DNA from: Rhizobacter sp. Root404
GTDB taxonomy: Bacteria > Pseudomonadota > Gammaproteobacteria > Burkholderiales > Burkholderiaceae_C
NCBI RefSeq assembly: GCF_001425865.1
Contig: NZ_LMDS01000004.1
Location: forward strand, 1,556,948-1,620,947
Reading direction: 5' to 3'
Length of the DNA: 64,000 nt
A program made the translations under genes and the position numbers. Below the pieces are notes generated by a model. It was given only the letters and a program-made list of their open reading frames with translations. It was not told the DNA's origin and did no database searches. Below, piece after piece: positions 32,748-41,438 of the stretch; within the stretch, counting starts at the first letter, position 1, and the number at the start of each line of letters is the position of its first letter.

Positions 32748-32821
32748 ACGAGACCGACCGCTGCCCGCGCTGCGGCCTCGCGGAACTCGGGACTCCAATA
32801 GAAGAAGCCGGCCCGGTCTGA
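32744..32821 (+). pseudogene. 25-codon reading frame, possible remnant of a cysteine-rich CWC protein
   Basis: A GTG overlapping the matB stop (GTGA) opens a 25-residue frame with the knuckle RCPRCGLAELG. That resembles the first half of small cysteine-rich CWC proteins, but the second Cys cluster is missing and the stop codon lies in the loop of the terminator hairpin. It may be a truncated gene or chance. Confidence 0.3.
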
Positions 32822-32836
32822 CGACCGGGCCGGCTT
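32805..32836. terminator. Bidirectional terminator, 14-bp perfect stem
   Basis: AAGCCGGCCCGGTC (32805-32818), loop TGAC, GACCGGGCCGGCTT (32823-32836). Stem flanks are A-rich on one side and T-ended on the other, and it lies between convergent matB and the MHS transporter, so it can stop transcription from both sides. Confidence 0.85.
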
Positions 32837-32859
32837 TCAGGCGATCGATCGCGCCGCGA

Positions 32860-34518
32860 TCAATCGTGCTTGTAGATGTCCACGTCCTTGGTCTCGCGGA
32901 TGAACAGCATGCCCACCACGAAGGTGATGCTGGCGAAGATGATCGGGTACCAGAGGCCGTTGTACATGTTGCCGGTCTGCGCGACGATCGCCAGGCCGGT
33001 CGCCGGCAGCAGGCCGCCGAACCAGCCATTGCCGATGTGGTACGGCAGGCTCATCGAGGTGTAGCGGATGCGCGTCGGGAACATCTCGACCAGCATCGCC
33101 GCGATCGGACCGTAGACCATCGTCACGTAGATCACCAGCAGCGTCAGGATCGCCACCATCATCGGCTTGTTCATCTTCGCCGGGTCGGCCTTGGTCGGGT
33201 AGCCGTGGTCCTTCAGCGCCGCGGAGACGGCCGCCTTGAACGCGGTGTCCTTGGCCTTCGCGTCGGGACCCGTGGCCGCGTACGACTCGATCGTCTTGTC
33301 GCCGATCGTGATCTTCGCCGGACCGGTGCCCGCCACGTTGTCGTAGCTCACCGAACTGGCGGCCAGCACCTGCTTGGCGACGTCGCACGAGCTGGTGAAC
33401 TTGACCACGCCGGTCGGGTTGAACTGGAACGAGCACTCGTTCGGGTCAGCCGTGACGGTCACCTTCGAGGCGGCCTGCGCCTTCGCGAGATCGGGGTTGG
33501 CCGCCTCGGTCAGCGCCTTGAACAGCGGGAAGTAAGTGAGCGCCGCGATCAGGCAGCCGGCCATGATGATCGGCTTGCGACCGATCTTGTCCGAGAGCCA
33601 GCCGAAGAAGATGAAGAACGGCGTGCCGATGGCCAGCGCGATCGCGATCATGATGTTCGCGGTCGCGTTGTCGACCTTCAGCGGCCCGGTCAGGAAGAAC
33701 AGCGCGTAGAACTGGCCGGTGTACCAGACCACCGCCTGGCCCATCGTCAGACCGACCAGCGCCAGGATCACGATCTTCAGGTTCTTCCACTCGCCGAACG
33801 ATTCGGTCAGCGGCGCCTTCGAGGTCTTGCCTTCTTCCTTCATCTTCTTGAAGGCAGGCGATTCGTTCATCGACAGGCGGATCCACACGCTGATCGCGAG
33901 CAGCACCACCGACACCAGGAACGGCACGCGCCAGCCCCAGTCGGCGAACGCCGCCTCGCCGATCATCGTGCGGGTGCCCAGGATGACGATCAGCGACAGG
34001 AACAGCCCCGCGGTGGCCGTCGTCTGGATCCAGGACGTGAACAGCCCGCGCTTGCCGTGCGGTGCGTGCTCGGCCACGTAGGTGGCGGCACCGCCGTATT
34101 CGCCGCCGAGCGCCAGGCCCTGCAGCATGCGCAGCAGGATCAGGATGATCGGCGCGGCCACGCCGATCGAGGCGTAGTTGGGCAGGATGCCGACGATGAA
34201 GGTCGACAGGCCCATGATCAGGATCGTCACCAGGAAGGTGTACTTGCGGCCGATCATGTCGCCGAGGCGGCCGAAGAACAGCGCGCCGAACGGCCGCACG
34301 ATGAAGCCGGCTGCGAACGCGAGCAGCGAGAAGATGGTCTGCGAGGTCGGGTCGAGGTTCGAGAAGAACTGCCGCCCGATGATCACGGCGAGCGTGCCGT
34401 AGAGGTAGAAGTCATACCACTCGAATACCGTGCCCAGACTGGAAGCGAAGATGACCTTCTTCTCTTCCTTCGTCATGGGCTGACCGACCTTTGAGCCGGC
34501 TGCCGCTGTGGTTGCCAT
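32860..34518 (-). CDS. MHS-family (ProP/KgtP-like) major facilitator transporter
   Basis: A 552-residue MFS symporter of the metabolite:H+ type. It has FEWYDFYLYGTLA in helix 1, the loop-2/3 signature FGRLGDMIGRKYTF and the second-half copy GWLSDKIGRKPI. A non-membrane insert of about 110 residues sits between helices (about 335-450). It contains two Cys (DPNECSFQF and TSSCDVAK) that could form a disulfide outside the membrane. The start at 34518 has AGGAGAC upstream. Related proteins carry alpha-ketoglutarate, citrate, proline/betaine or other organic acids; the substrate here is unknown. It faces the malonate operon tail to tail. Confidence 0.9.
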   Translation of the reverse strand: MATTAAAGSKVGQPMTKEEKKVIFASSLGTVFEWYDFYLYGTLAVIIGRQFFSNLDPTSQTIFSLLAFAAGFIVRPFGALFFGRLGDMIGRKYTFLVTILIMGLSTFIVGILPNYASIGVAAPIILILLRMLQGLALGGEYGGAATYVAEHAPHGKRGLFTSWIQTTATAGLFLSLIVILGTRTMIGEAAFADWGWRVPFLVSVVLLAISVWIRLSMNESPAFKKMKEEGKTSKAPLTESFGEWKNLKIVILALVGLTMGQAVVWYTGQFYALFFLTGPLKVDNATANIMIAIALAIGTPFFIFFGWLSDKIGRKPIIMAGCLIAALTYFPLFKALTEAANPDLAKAQAASKVTVTADPNECSFQFNPTGVVKFTSSCDVAKQVLAASSVSYDNVAGTGPAKITIGDKTIESYAATGPDAKAKDTAFKAAVSAALKDHGYPTKADPAKMNKPMMVAILTLLVIYVTMVYGPIAAMLVEMFPTRIRYTSMSLPYHIGNGWFGGLLPATGLAIVAQTGNMYNGLWYPIIFASITFVVGMLFIRETKDVDIYKHD

Positions 34519-34594
34519 ATCGACGTCTCCTGTTATGAACCTGGAGCACCGCCCCCCGGCGATGCTTGGGGCGGATGTTCGACGCGGGCTCTGA

Positions 34595-34621
34595 CCGGTT
34601 CCTTACGCGAAGCTGAACCGG
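34595..34621. other. 7-bp inverted repeat downstream of actP
   Basis: CCGGTTC (34595-34601) and GAACCGG (34615-34621) with a 13-base loop lie in the 200-bp gap between actP and the MHS gene, both minus-strand. It could be the actP terminator or an operator for the transporter. A 12-bp tandem repeat containing CTCAGTGGCC also overlaps the actP stop. Confidence 0.3.
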
Positions 34622-34718
34622 ACCTGACAAACTCCGTGGCAACCCTGACGGATCATTTCTCGATGCGAGAGTGGAATGTCAAATCGCCGACACCCCGGGA
34701 AAGTCCTCAGTGGCCTGC

Positions 34719-36440
34719 TCAGTGGCCCGATGCGGACGATGCGCCGATCCCGGTCTCCGAGCGCACCTGCTGCGCCAGGAAGCCGTCGCGGTCGACCCGG
34801 GCGCGCGGGCTGCGGTCCAGCACCGAGAACAGCCAGATGCCGACGAAGCCGATCGTCATCGAGAACAGCGCCGGCGAGGTGTACGGGAACAGCGCCGAGC
34901 CCTTCGGGTAGCCGAGCGTGGCCTCCCAGACCGACGGCGAGACGACCGTCAGCACCACCGACGAGATCAGCCCGAGGAAGCCGCCGATCACTGCGCCGCG
35001 CGTCGTGCAGTCCTTCCACAGCACCGACATGAACAGCACCGGGAAGTTGGCCGACGCGGCGATCGCGAACGCCAGCGACACCATGAACGCGATGTTCTGC
35101 TTCTCGAACGCGATGCCCAGCACCACGGCGAGGATGCCGAGCGCGACGGTGGTGATCTTCGAGATGCGCAGCTCCGAGCCGCTCGGCGGTTCGCCCTTCA
35201 TGATCACGGTGGCGAAGATGTCGTGCGAGACCGCCGAGGCGCCCGACAGCGTGAGGCCGGCCACCACCGCGAGGATGGTCGCGAACGCCACCGCCGAGAT
35301 GAAGCCGAGGAAGACGTTGCCGCCGACCGCGTTGGCGAGGTGGATCGCCGCCATGTTGCCGCCGCCGAGCAGTGCGCCCTTGGCGTCGAGGAACTGCGGG
35401 TTGGTCAGCACGAAGGTGATAGCGCCGAAGCCGATGATGAAGGTCAGCAGGTAGAAGTAGCCGATCCAGCCGGTCGCCCACATCACCGACTTGCGCGCTT
35501 CCTTGGCGCTCGGCACCGTGAAGAAGCGCATCAGGATGTGCGGCAGCCCGGCGGTGCCGAACATCAACGCCATGCCGAATGAGATCGCCGAGATCGGGTC
35601 CTTGACGAAATTGCCCGGCCCCATGATCGACTGGCCGACCTTGGCGGCGGCCTCGGCGGTCTTGCCGTCCTTCAGCGACAGGTCGGTCTTGATCTTGACC
35701 GCCTCGGCGAACATCGCCTCCGGGCTGAAGCCGAAGTGCCACATCACCGACAGCGCCATGAAGCTCGCCCCGCCCAGCAGCAGACACGCCTTGATGATCT
35801 GCACCCAGGTGGTCGCCGTCATGCCGCCGAACAGCACGTAGACCATCATCAGCGAGCCGACGATCACGACCGCGATCCAGTACTCCAGCCCGAACAGCAG
35901 CTTGATCAGCTGCCCCGCGCCGACCATCTGCGCGATCAGGTAGAACGCCACGACCACCAGCGTGCCCGAAGCGGCGAAGATCCGAACCGGCGTCTGCTCG
36001 AAGCGGAACGCGGCCACGTCGGCGAAGGTGAACTTGCCGAGGTTGCGCAGCCGCTCCGCCATCAGGAACGTGATGACCGGCCAGCCCACCAGGAAACCGA
36101 TCGAGTAGATCAGCCCGTCGAAGCCGCTGGCCATCACCGCGGCCGAGATGCCGAGGAACGAGGCCGCCGACATGTAGTCGCCGGCGATCGCGAGGCCGTT
36201 CTGGAAGCCGGTGATGCCGCCGCCGGCGGTGTAGAAGTCCGCCGCCGACTTGGTCTTGGCCGCAGCCCACTTGGTGATGAACAGCGTGAACACCACGAAC
36301 GCGGCGAACATCGCGATCGCGGTCCAGTTCGTGGCCTGCTTCTCCGCCTGCCCGAGGTCGGCGCCGGCCGCCAGCACGGCGACGGGCACGAGGGCCAGGG
36401 CGGCCAGCGTCAGCGCGCGGCGGGTGGTCTTGCGGCTCAT
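34719..36440 (-). CDS. actP: Acetate permease ActP (sodium:solute symporter)
   Basis: A 573-residue SSS-family symporter with an N-terminal signal-like helix ([22 protein letters not shown]) characteristic of ActP, then 13 predicted helices. Family blocks are [54 protein letters not shown] and [14 protein letters not shown]. It takes up acetate and other short monocarboxylates. The start ATG at 36440 overlaps the stop of the DUF485 gene (ATGA). Acetyl-CoA synthetase, its usual neighbour, is not in the window. Confidence 0.92.
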   Translation of the reverse strand: MSRKTTRRALTLAALALVPVAVLAAGADLGQAEKQATNWTAIAMFAAFVVFTLFITKWAAAKTKSAADFYTAGGGITGFQNGLAIAGDYMSAASFLGISAAVMASGFDGLIYSIGFLVGWPVITFLMAERLRNLGKFTFADVAAFRFEQTPVRIFAASGTLVVVAFYLIAQMVGAGQLIKLLFGLEYWIAVVIVGSLMMVYVLFGGMTATTWVQIIKACLLLGGASFMALSVMWHFGFSPEAMFAEAVKIKTDLSLKDGKTAEAAAKVGQSIMGPGNFVKDPISAISFGMALMFGTAGLPHILMRFFTVPSAKEARKSVMWATGWIGYFYLLTFIIGFGAITFVLTNPQFLDAKGALLGGGNMAAIHLANAVGGNVFLGFISAVAFATILAVVAGLTLSGASAVSHDIFATVIMKGEPPSGSELRISKITTVALGILAVVLGIAFEKQNIAFMVSLAFAIAASANFPVLFMSVLWKDCTTRGAVIGGFLGLISSVVLTVVSPSVWEATLGYPKGSALFPYTSPALFSMTIGFVGIWLFSVLDRSPRARVDRDGFLAQQVRSETGIGASSASGH

Positions 36441-36745
36441 GACTGCACCGCCTTCTTGATCGCGGCGGTCAGGTCGTCGAACCGCTTGTTGGCGCGCTGC
36501 ACGTAGATCGCCGTGATGACGATCGTGAACACGATGACGGCGAAGCCGAGCGGGATGCCCAGCGTCATCACGCCGGAGCCGAGCCGGCGCGACAGCAACT
36601 CCTTGTCGAACGCGACGAGCAGGATGAAGCCGTAGTACACGACCATCATCGCCGCAGTGAGCCACCAGCCGAAGCGGCTGCGCGTGGCCTTGAGCTCGAG
36701 GTATTGCGGGTGGCTTGCGATGCGCTGCACCAGATCGTCTTGCAT
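36437..36745 (-). CDS. DUF485 inner-membrane protein (YjcH-like), partner of ActP
   Basis: A 102-residue protein with two hydrophobic helices ([20 protein letters not shown] and [20 protein letters not shown]) and the conserved N-terminal [16 protein letters not shown]. It is coupled to actP by a 4-bp overlap, the standard yjcH-actP arrangement. The ATG has AGGAGAC upstream. The function is unknown, presumably assembly or regulation of the permease. Confidence 0.9.
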   Translation of the reverse strand: MQDDLVQRIASHPQYLELKATRSRFGWWLTAAMMVVYYGFILLVAFDKELLSRRLGSGVMTLGIPLGFAVIVFTIVITAIYVQRANKRFDDLTAAIKKAVQS

Positions 36746-36841
36746 GCTGTCTCCTGTACGCGCCGGGTCGACTGCCCGCCGTTCATGGACGCATGTTCAC
36801 CTCATCAACTGACCCTCGTCTGACGCGAATCCAACCGGAAC

Positions 36842-37483
36842 TTACGCGCGCGTCACGCCGGCACGCGGCGCGCCTTCGCGGTTCCAGGCGGGGCCGCTGA
36901 ACCACGGGTCGCCGCGCAGGCAGGCCGACAACATCGGCAGCGCGTCGAGGCCCCAGAAGAGCCGACCGTCGAACTCGATCGTCGGCACGCCGAAGAGGCA
37001 GCGCTCGAGCGCCGCGGCGGTCGAGTCCTTCAGCGCCTGCTTCACCGACGCATCGTCGGGCGCGAGGCGCGGTGCGAGTTCCTGCACCAGCGCGGCCATG
37101 CGCGCGGGATCGTTCGCGTCCTGGCCGCCGATCCAGATGTGGCGCAGCACCGCCTCGCAGGCACGCCGGTTCGGCGTGCCGCCGGCCGGCGCGCAGGCCA
37201 GCAGCAGGCGCAGCTGCGCGAGCGGGTTGAACGGGTGCTGCGACGGCGTCGCCATCTCGATGCCGTGGTGCTGCGCGAGCCAGTGCACGTGACGGAAGGT
37301 CCACGCGCGCTTCGGTTCGATCTCGGCGGGGCCCTTCTGGCCCCAGTGCTTCAGCAGCCCGGCGAACAGGATCGGCCGGTAGCTCACGTCGTACGACACG
37401 CCCTCGAGCACCTGCGGCAGCCGCTCGAACGCGAGGTACGCGAACGGCGAAACCGGGTCGAACCAGAAGGTCAGGTGATTCAT
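36842..37483 (-). CDS. DsbA-family 2-hydroxychromene-2-carboxylate isomerase-like protein
   Basis: A 213-residue thioredoxin-fold protein of the HCCA isomerase/DsbA family. It starts with TFWFDPVSPFAYLAFERLP, where Ser replaces the redox CxxC, and has the C-terminal FGVPTIEFDGRLFWGLD block. Such proteins use glutathione in isomerisation of ring-cleavage products. The start at 37483 overlaps the DUF1289 stop, and no cognate naphthalene-pathway gene is nearby, so the substrate is open. A second family member is at 46747-47358. Confidence 0.85.
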   Translation of the reverse strand: MNHLTFWFDPVSPFAYLAFERLPQVLEGVSYDVSYRPILFAGLLKHWGQKGPAEIEPKRAWTFRHVHWLAQHHGIEMATPSQHPFNPLAQLRLLLACAPAGGTPNRRACEAVLRHIWIGGQDANDPARMAALVQELAPRLAPDDASVKQALKDSTAAALERCLFGVPTIEFDGRLFWGLDALPMLSACLRGDPWFSGPAWNREGAPRAGVTRA

Positions 37484-37686
37484 CGCGTGCGCTCCGTCGA
37501 TTCGATGACCGCGCGGCGCTCGGCCAGCGCGTCCCAGACCGCGCGCTTCTCGTCGTCGTCCATCACCGACCAGCCCGCGATCTCGTCGAGCGTGCGCAGG
37601 CAGCCTTCGCACAGCGCGGTACGTGCGTCCATGCGACACACGCTGTTGCACGGCGAGGCGACGCCGTCGACCACCGGCGCCTTCAT
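37480..37686 (-). CDS. DUF1289 small cysteine protein
   Basis: A 68-residue protein with the DUF1289 pattern ASPCNSVCRMDARTALCEGCLRTLDEIAGW, four Cys arranged as a possible metal or Fe-S site. Both ends overlap neighbours by 4 bp, so it is embedded in the hmgL-ybaK-DUF1289-isomerase set. The function is unknown. Confidence 0.85.
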   Translation of the reverse strand: MKAPVVDGVASPCNSVCRMDARTALCEGCLRTLDEIAGWSVMDDDEKRAVWDALAERRAVIESTERTR

Positions 37687-38180
37687 GACTGCTGCACCAC
37701 GTCCTCGACCGGCGCGCCGGTCAGTTGCGCGAGGTCCTTCGGGCTCAGGCGGAACACGCCGTTCGGGTGGCCGGCCGCGGCCCAGATCTCGTCGAAGCGG
37801 AACAGCTCGCGGTCGACCAGCATCACGGGCTTGGTCGCGTGCCCGACCGGCGACACGCCGCCGATCGTGAAGCCGGTGCTCGCCTTGACGAACTCCGCGT
37901 CGGCGCGCCCGACCGGCCCGACCAGCGCGGCGACCTTGCGCTCGTCGACGCGCCGGTCGCCGGAGGTGACCACGAGCACCGCCACGTTGTCCGATTTGCG
38001 CCGGAACACCACGCTCTTCGCGATCTGGCCGACGCCGATGCCGAGCGCGTCCGCCGCCTCCTGCGCAGTGCGCGCCGCGACCTCGAGGAACACCGGCGCG
38101 TGCGGATGCCGCTGCTCGGCGAGCACGCTCGCGACGCGCAGAAAGCCCTCGGGCCGGTCCTGCTGCAATGCGTCCGTCAT
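37683..38180 (-). CDS. YbaK/ProX-type aminoacyl-tRNA deacylase-like protein
   Basis: A 165-residue YbaK/EbsC-fold protein. It has IAKSVVFRRKSDNVAVLVVTSGDRRVD (conserved substrate-site Lys), TGFTIGGVSPVGH and the final PKDLAQLTG. Relatives hydrolyse mischarged Cys- or Ala-tRNA in trans. It starts 4 bp inside the end of the HMG-CoA lyase gene. The specificity subgroup cannot be told by eye. Confidence 0.88.
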   Translation of the reverse strand: MTDALQQDRPEGFLRVASVLAEQRHPHAPVFLEVAARTAQEAADALGIGVGQIAKSVVFRRKSDNVAVLVVTSGDRRVDERKVAALVGPVGRADAEFVKASTGFTIGGVSPVGHATKPVMLVDRELFRFDEIWAAAGHPNGVFRLSPKDLAQLTGAPVEDVVQQS

Positions 38181-39112
38181 GCCGGGGCGGCCTCCGCCTT
38201 CGCGGCGCGCTTGGCGAGCAGCGCGTTGCCCGAGCGCGAGACCGGCTTGCGGCCGAGCGCGTTGGAAATGAACGCGGCGGCGTCGATCAGCTTGTCGATG
38301 TCGATGCCCGTCTCGATGCCCAGGCCGTTCAGCATGAACAGCACGTCCTCGGTGCCGACGTTGCCAGTCGCGCCCTTCGCGTACGGGCAGCCGCCGAGGC
38401 CCGCGACGCTGGCGTCGAAGGTGTGGATGCCCATCTCGAGGCAGGCGTAGATGTTGCCCAGCGCCTGGCCGTAGGTGTCGTGGAAATGGCCGCTGACCTG
38501 GTCGATCGGGAAGTGCTTCAGCGCGCGCTCCAGCGCCGCCTGCGCGCGCTTGGGCGTGCCCACGCCGATGGTGTCGGCGATGCCGCAATGGTCGACGCCG
38601 ATGTCCTTCATCAGCCGCACGACGCGCTCGACCTCGTCGGGCGTGACCTCGCCCTGGTACGGGCAGCCGAGCGCGACCGAGACCGCGCAGCGCACCTTGA
38701 TCGCATTCGCGTGCGCCGCCTCGACGACCGGGCGGAAGCGCTCGATGCTCTCGGCGATGCTGCAGTTGATGTTGCGCTGGCTGAAGGCCTCGCTGGCGGC
38801 GCCGAACACGACGATCTCGTCGGGGCGGATCGCCGGGTCGGCGATCGCCGCCTCGAAGCCCTTCAGGTTCGGCGTCAGCACCGAATAGCGCACCCCCGGA
38901 AGACGCTGCACGCCGCGCATCACCTGCGCGTTGTCGGCCATCTGCGGCACCCACTTCGGGCTGACGTAGCTGGTGACCTCGATCTCGCGCAGGCCAGCGG
39001 CCTGCAGCAGGTGCACGAGCTCGATCTTGGTGGCGGCGTCGACCGGCGCCTTCTCGTTCTGCAAACCGTCGCGCGGCCCGACTTCGACGAGGGTGACGTG
39101 TTTTGGAATCAT
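38177..39112 (-). CDS. liuE: Hydroxymethylglutaryl-CoA lyase
   Basis: A 311-residue TIM-barrel lyase that splits HMG-CoA to acetoacetate and acetyl-CoA, the last step of leucine degradation. Diagnostic blocks are VEVGPRDGLQNE (catalytic Arg/Asp), VSVALGCPYQGEV, SGHFHDTYGQALGN (metal His pair) and VAGLGGCPYAKGATGNVGTED, with the catalytic Cys in GGCPYA. The ATG at 39112 is the conserved family start (MIPKHVTLVEVG). It is coupled to the ybaK-like gene. The methylcrotonyl-CoA carboxylase genes lie just upstream on the same strand. Confidence 0.95.
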   Translation of the reverse strand: MIPKHVTLVEVGPRDGLQNEKAPVDAATKIELVHLLQAAGLREIEVTSYVSPKWVPQMADNAQVMRGVQRLPGVRYSVLTPNLKGFEAAIADPAIRPDEIVVFGAASEAFSQRNINCSIAESIERFRPVVEAAHANAIKVRCAVSVALGCPYQGEVTPDEVERVVRLMKDIGVDHCGIADTIGVGTPKRAQAALERALKHFPIDQVSGHFHDTYGQALGNIYACLEMGIHTFDASVAGLGGCPYAKGATGNVGTEDVLFMLNGLGIETGIDIDKLIDAAAFISNALGRKPVSRSGNALLAKRAAKAEAAPA

Positions 39113-39225
39113 GACGAAAGTCTCACTGTCTGTGGGGCTGCGCGGTGCAGCCCCTCGGTCCGGGGATGGGCGCGCCGCGAGCGCTTGCGGAAGATCGCGG
39201 CCATCGAATCCGAATCGAGCATCCC

Positions 39226-39471
39226 TTGAGCACCCCTGACCGCCTGCATCTCGCCGCCCGCATCCATTTTGCGCTGCTGCGCCGTTACTCGGAGAACGTC
39301 GGCGTGACCACCCTGCTCGCCGACGGGGACACCGCGCGCGAGGCGCTGTGGGTCTGCGACGCCTCGGGCGACAACGAGCTGATGACCCTGGCCCGCCGTT
39401 TCCGCGCCGCGCCGGCGCGCCGTGCCCTCATGCCGCTGGCGCCAGGCGCAGCAACTCGCCCCCTTCGTTGA
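39226..39471 (+). CDS. Small conserved-looking hypothetical protein
   Basis: An 81-residue frame from a TTG (LSTPDRLHLAARIHFALLRRYSEN) with an amphipathic helical composition and mixed residues, unlike the Arg/Ala-rich antisense frames nearby. It is the only plus-strand gene in this stretch and its last 44 bp overlap the 3' end of the carboxylase alpha gene. I have the impression of similar short proteins in other Burkholderiales but cannot name a family. Upstream in-frame starts exist; the TTG gives the most protein-like N-terminus. Confidence 0.45.
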   Translation: MSTPDRLHLAARIHFALLRRYSENVGVTTLLADGDTAREALWVCDASGDNELMTLARRFRAAPARRALMPLAPGAATRPLR

Positions 39472-41428
39472 CCTGATCGCCGACTGCGTACAGCAGTTCG
39501 GCGACGGTGCCGTCGCGCGGCGCGGCGATCGTGTGCTCCATCTTCATCGCCTCCATCACCGCGAGCGGCTGGCCTTTGGTGACGCTGTCGCCGGCCTTCG
39601 CGAGGAAGGCGATCACCTTGCCCGGCATCGGCGCCGCCAGGCCGCCGGTCTCGTGCGCGCCGTCGGCCGAATGGGCGATCGGGTCGAACTCGTCGACCAC
39701 CGCCGAGCCGTCCGGCGAGAACACGCTGAAGCGTTCGCCGGTCGCGTAGACCGTCAGGTTCAGGCGGCGGCCGCCGAGCGTCACGTCATGCGTGTTCGCG
39801 GCACGCGCATGCGTGACCAGCGGCCAGCGCTGCGCGCCGCTGACCAGCGTCTGCGCGCCGGCGCTGCGCTCGAGCGCGAACGGATGGTGGGTGCCCTGCG
39901 CCTCGATGTCGAAGCGGCGCGCAGCACTGCCGTGCAGGCGCCAGCCGGCGCGACGCGACCACGGGTCGGCGTCCTCGAGCGTCTGCTCGGCCGCCAGTGC
40001 GTGCGCGACGACGCCGGCCGCGGCCACCTCGATCGGCAGCGGCGGCGCATCGAACAACACCGCGCGCTCGCGCTCGATCAGCGCGGTGTCGAGATCGGCC
40101 TGCGCGAACGAGCGGCTCGCCGCGACGCGGCGCAGGAACGCGACGTTGGTGTGCAGCCCGACGATGTGGGTCGCGGCCAGCGCCGCGTCGAGCCGCGCCA
40201 GCGCCTGCGCGCGGTCGGCGCCCCAGACGATCAGCTTCGCGATCATCGAGTCGTAGAACGGCGAGATCGCATCGCCTTCGCGCACGCCGGCGTCGACGCG
40301 GACGTTGCCGCGTTCGAAGCTCACCGCGTCCGACGGCGTGCGGTAGACCTCGAGGCGGCCGGTCGCGGGCAGGAAGTTGGAATCCGGGTTCTCGGCGCAG
40401 ATGCGCGCCTCGATCGCATGGCCGTGCCGGCGCAGTTCATGCTGCTTCAGCGGCAGCGGCTCGCCGGATGCGACGCGCAGTTGCCACTCGACCAGGTCGA
40501 GCCCGGTGATCGCCTCGGTGACCGGGTGCTCGACCTGCAGCCGGGTGTTCATCTCCATGAAGAAGAAGCGCAGGTCCCCATCCGCGGTCGGCTCGGCGAT
40601 GAACTCGACCGTGCCGGCGCCGACATAGCCCACCGCCTTCGCGGCAGCGACCGCCGCCGCGCCCATCTCGGCCCGCCGCGCCTCGCTCATGCCCGGCGCG
40701 GGCGCTTCTTCGAGCACCTTCTGGTGGCGCCGCTGCACCGAGCAGTCGCGCTCGAACAGGTAGACGCAGTCGCCGTGGCTGTCGCCGAAGACCTGGATCT
40801 CGATGTGGCGCGGCCGGGTCACGTAGCGCTCGATCAGCACCGCGTCGTCGCCGAAGCTGTTGATGGCCTCGCGCATGCAGGACGCGAGCGCGGCGTCGAA
40901 CTCCTCCGTCTTCGTGACGATGCGCATGCCCTTGCCGCCGCCGCCCGCGCTGGCCTTGATCAGCACCGGGTAGCCGATGCGGTCGGCCTCGCCCTTGAGC
41001 ATCTGCGGGTCCTGCCCGGCGCCGTGGTAACCCGGCACCAGCGGCACGCCGGCCTTCTCCATCAGCTGCTTGGATTCGGCCTTCAGCCCCATCGCCTTGA
41101 TCGCCGAGGGCGGCGGGCCGATGAACACGAGCCCGGCATCGGCGCAGGCCTGCGCGAAATCCTCGTTCTCGCTGAGGAAGCCGTAGCCCGGGTGCACCGC
41201 CTGCGCGCCGGTCGCGAGCGCCGCCCCGATCACGCGCGCGCCGAGCAGGTAGCTCTCGCGCGGCGACGAGCCGCCGATGTGCACCGCCTCGTCGCAGGCG
41301 TGCACGTGCTTGGCGTCGGCATCGGCGTCGGAGTACACGGCGACGGTGCGCACGCCCATCCGCTTCGCGGTGGCCGCCACGCGGCAGGCGATCTCGCCAC
41401 GATTGGCAATCAATATCTTCTTGAACAT
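39428..41428 (-). CDS. liuD: Methylcrotonyl-CoA carboxylase biotin-containing alpha subunit
   Basis: A 666-residue protein with biotin carboxylase (MFKKILIANRGEIACRV; ATP loop GGGGKGMRIV; MEMNTRLQVEHPVTE), a linker/BT domain and a C-terminal biotinyl domain with the carrier Lys in AVMEAMKMEHTI. It carboxylates 3-methylcrotonyl-CoA together with the beta subunit at 45047. The subunit type is inferred from this cluster: the sequence alone also fits propionyl- or geranyl-CoA carboxylase alpha. The start at 41428 is the universal MFKKILIANRGE; a 20-residue upstream extension is rejected. Confidence 0.92.
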   Translation of the reverse strand: MFKKILIANRGEIACRVAATAKRMGVRTVAVYSDADADAKHVHACDEAVHIGGSSPRESYLLGARVIGAALATGAQAVHPGYGFLSENEDFAQACADAGLVFIGPPPSAIKAMGLKAESKQLMEKAGVPLVPGYHGAGQDPQMLKGEADRIGYPVLIKASAGGGGKGMRIVTKTEEFDAALASCMREAINSFGDDAVLIERYVTRPRHIEIQVFGDSHGDCVYLFERDCSVQRRHQKVLEEAPAPGMSEARRAEMGAAAVAAAKAVGYVGAGTVEFIAEPTADGDLRFFFMEMNTRLQVEHPVTEAITGLDLVEWQLRVASGEPLPLKQHELRRHGHAIEARICAENPDSNFLPATGRLEVYRTPSDAVSFERGNVRVDAGVREGDAISPFYDSMIAKLIVWGADRAQALARLDAALAATHIVGLHTNVAFLRRVAASRSFAQADLDTALIERERAVLFDAPPLPIEVAAAGVVAHALAAEQTLEDADPWSRRAGWRLHGSAARRFDIEAQGTHHPFALERSAGAQTLVSGAQRWPLVTHARAANTHDVTLGGRRLNLTVYATGERFSVFSPDGSAVVDEFDPIAHSADGAHETGGLAAPMPGKVIAFLAKAGDSVTKGQPLAVMEAMKMEHTIAAPRDGTVAELLYAVGDQVNEGGELLRLAPAA

Positions 41429-41438
41429 GCAGTGACCC

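Noticed and set aside
31143..33029. Minus-strand frame opposite matB
   Set aside because: Arg/His/Ala composition and passes through a terminator; matB has all ligase motifs.
36746..36841. Possible sigma-54 promoter upstream of the DUF485-actP genes
   Set aside because: No GG-N10-GC pair with acceptable flanks found on the minus strand.
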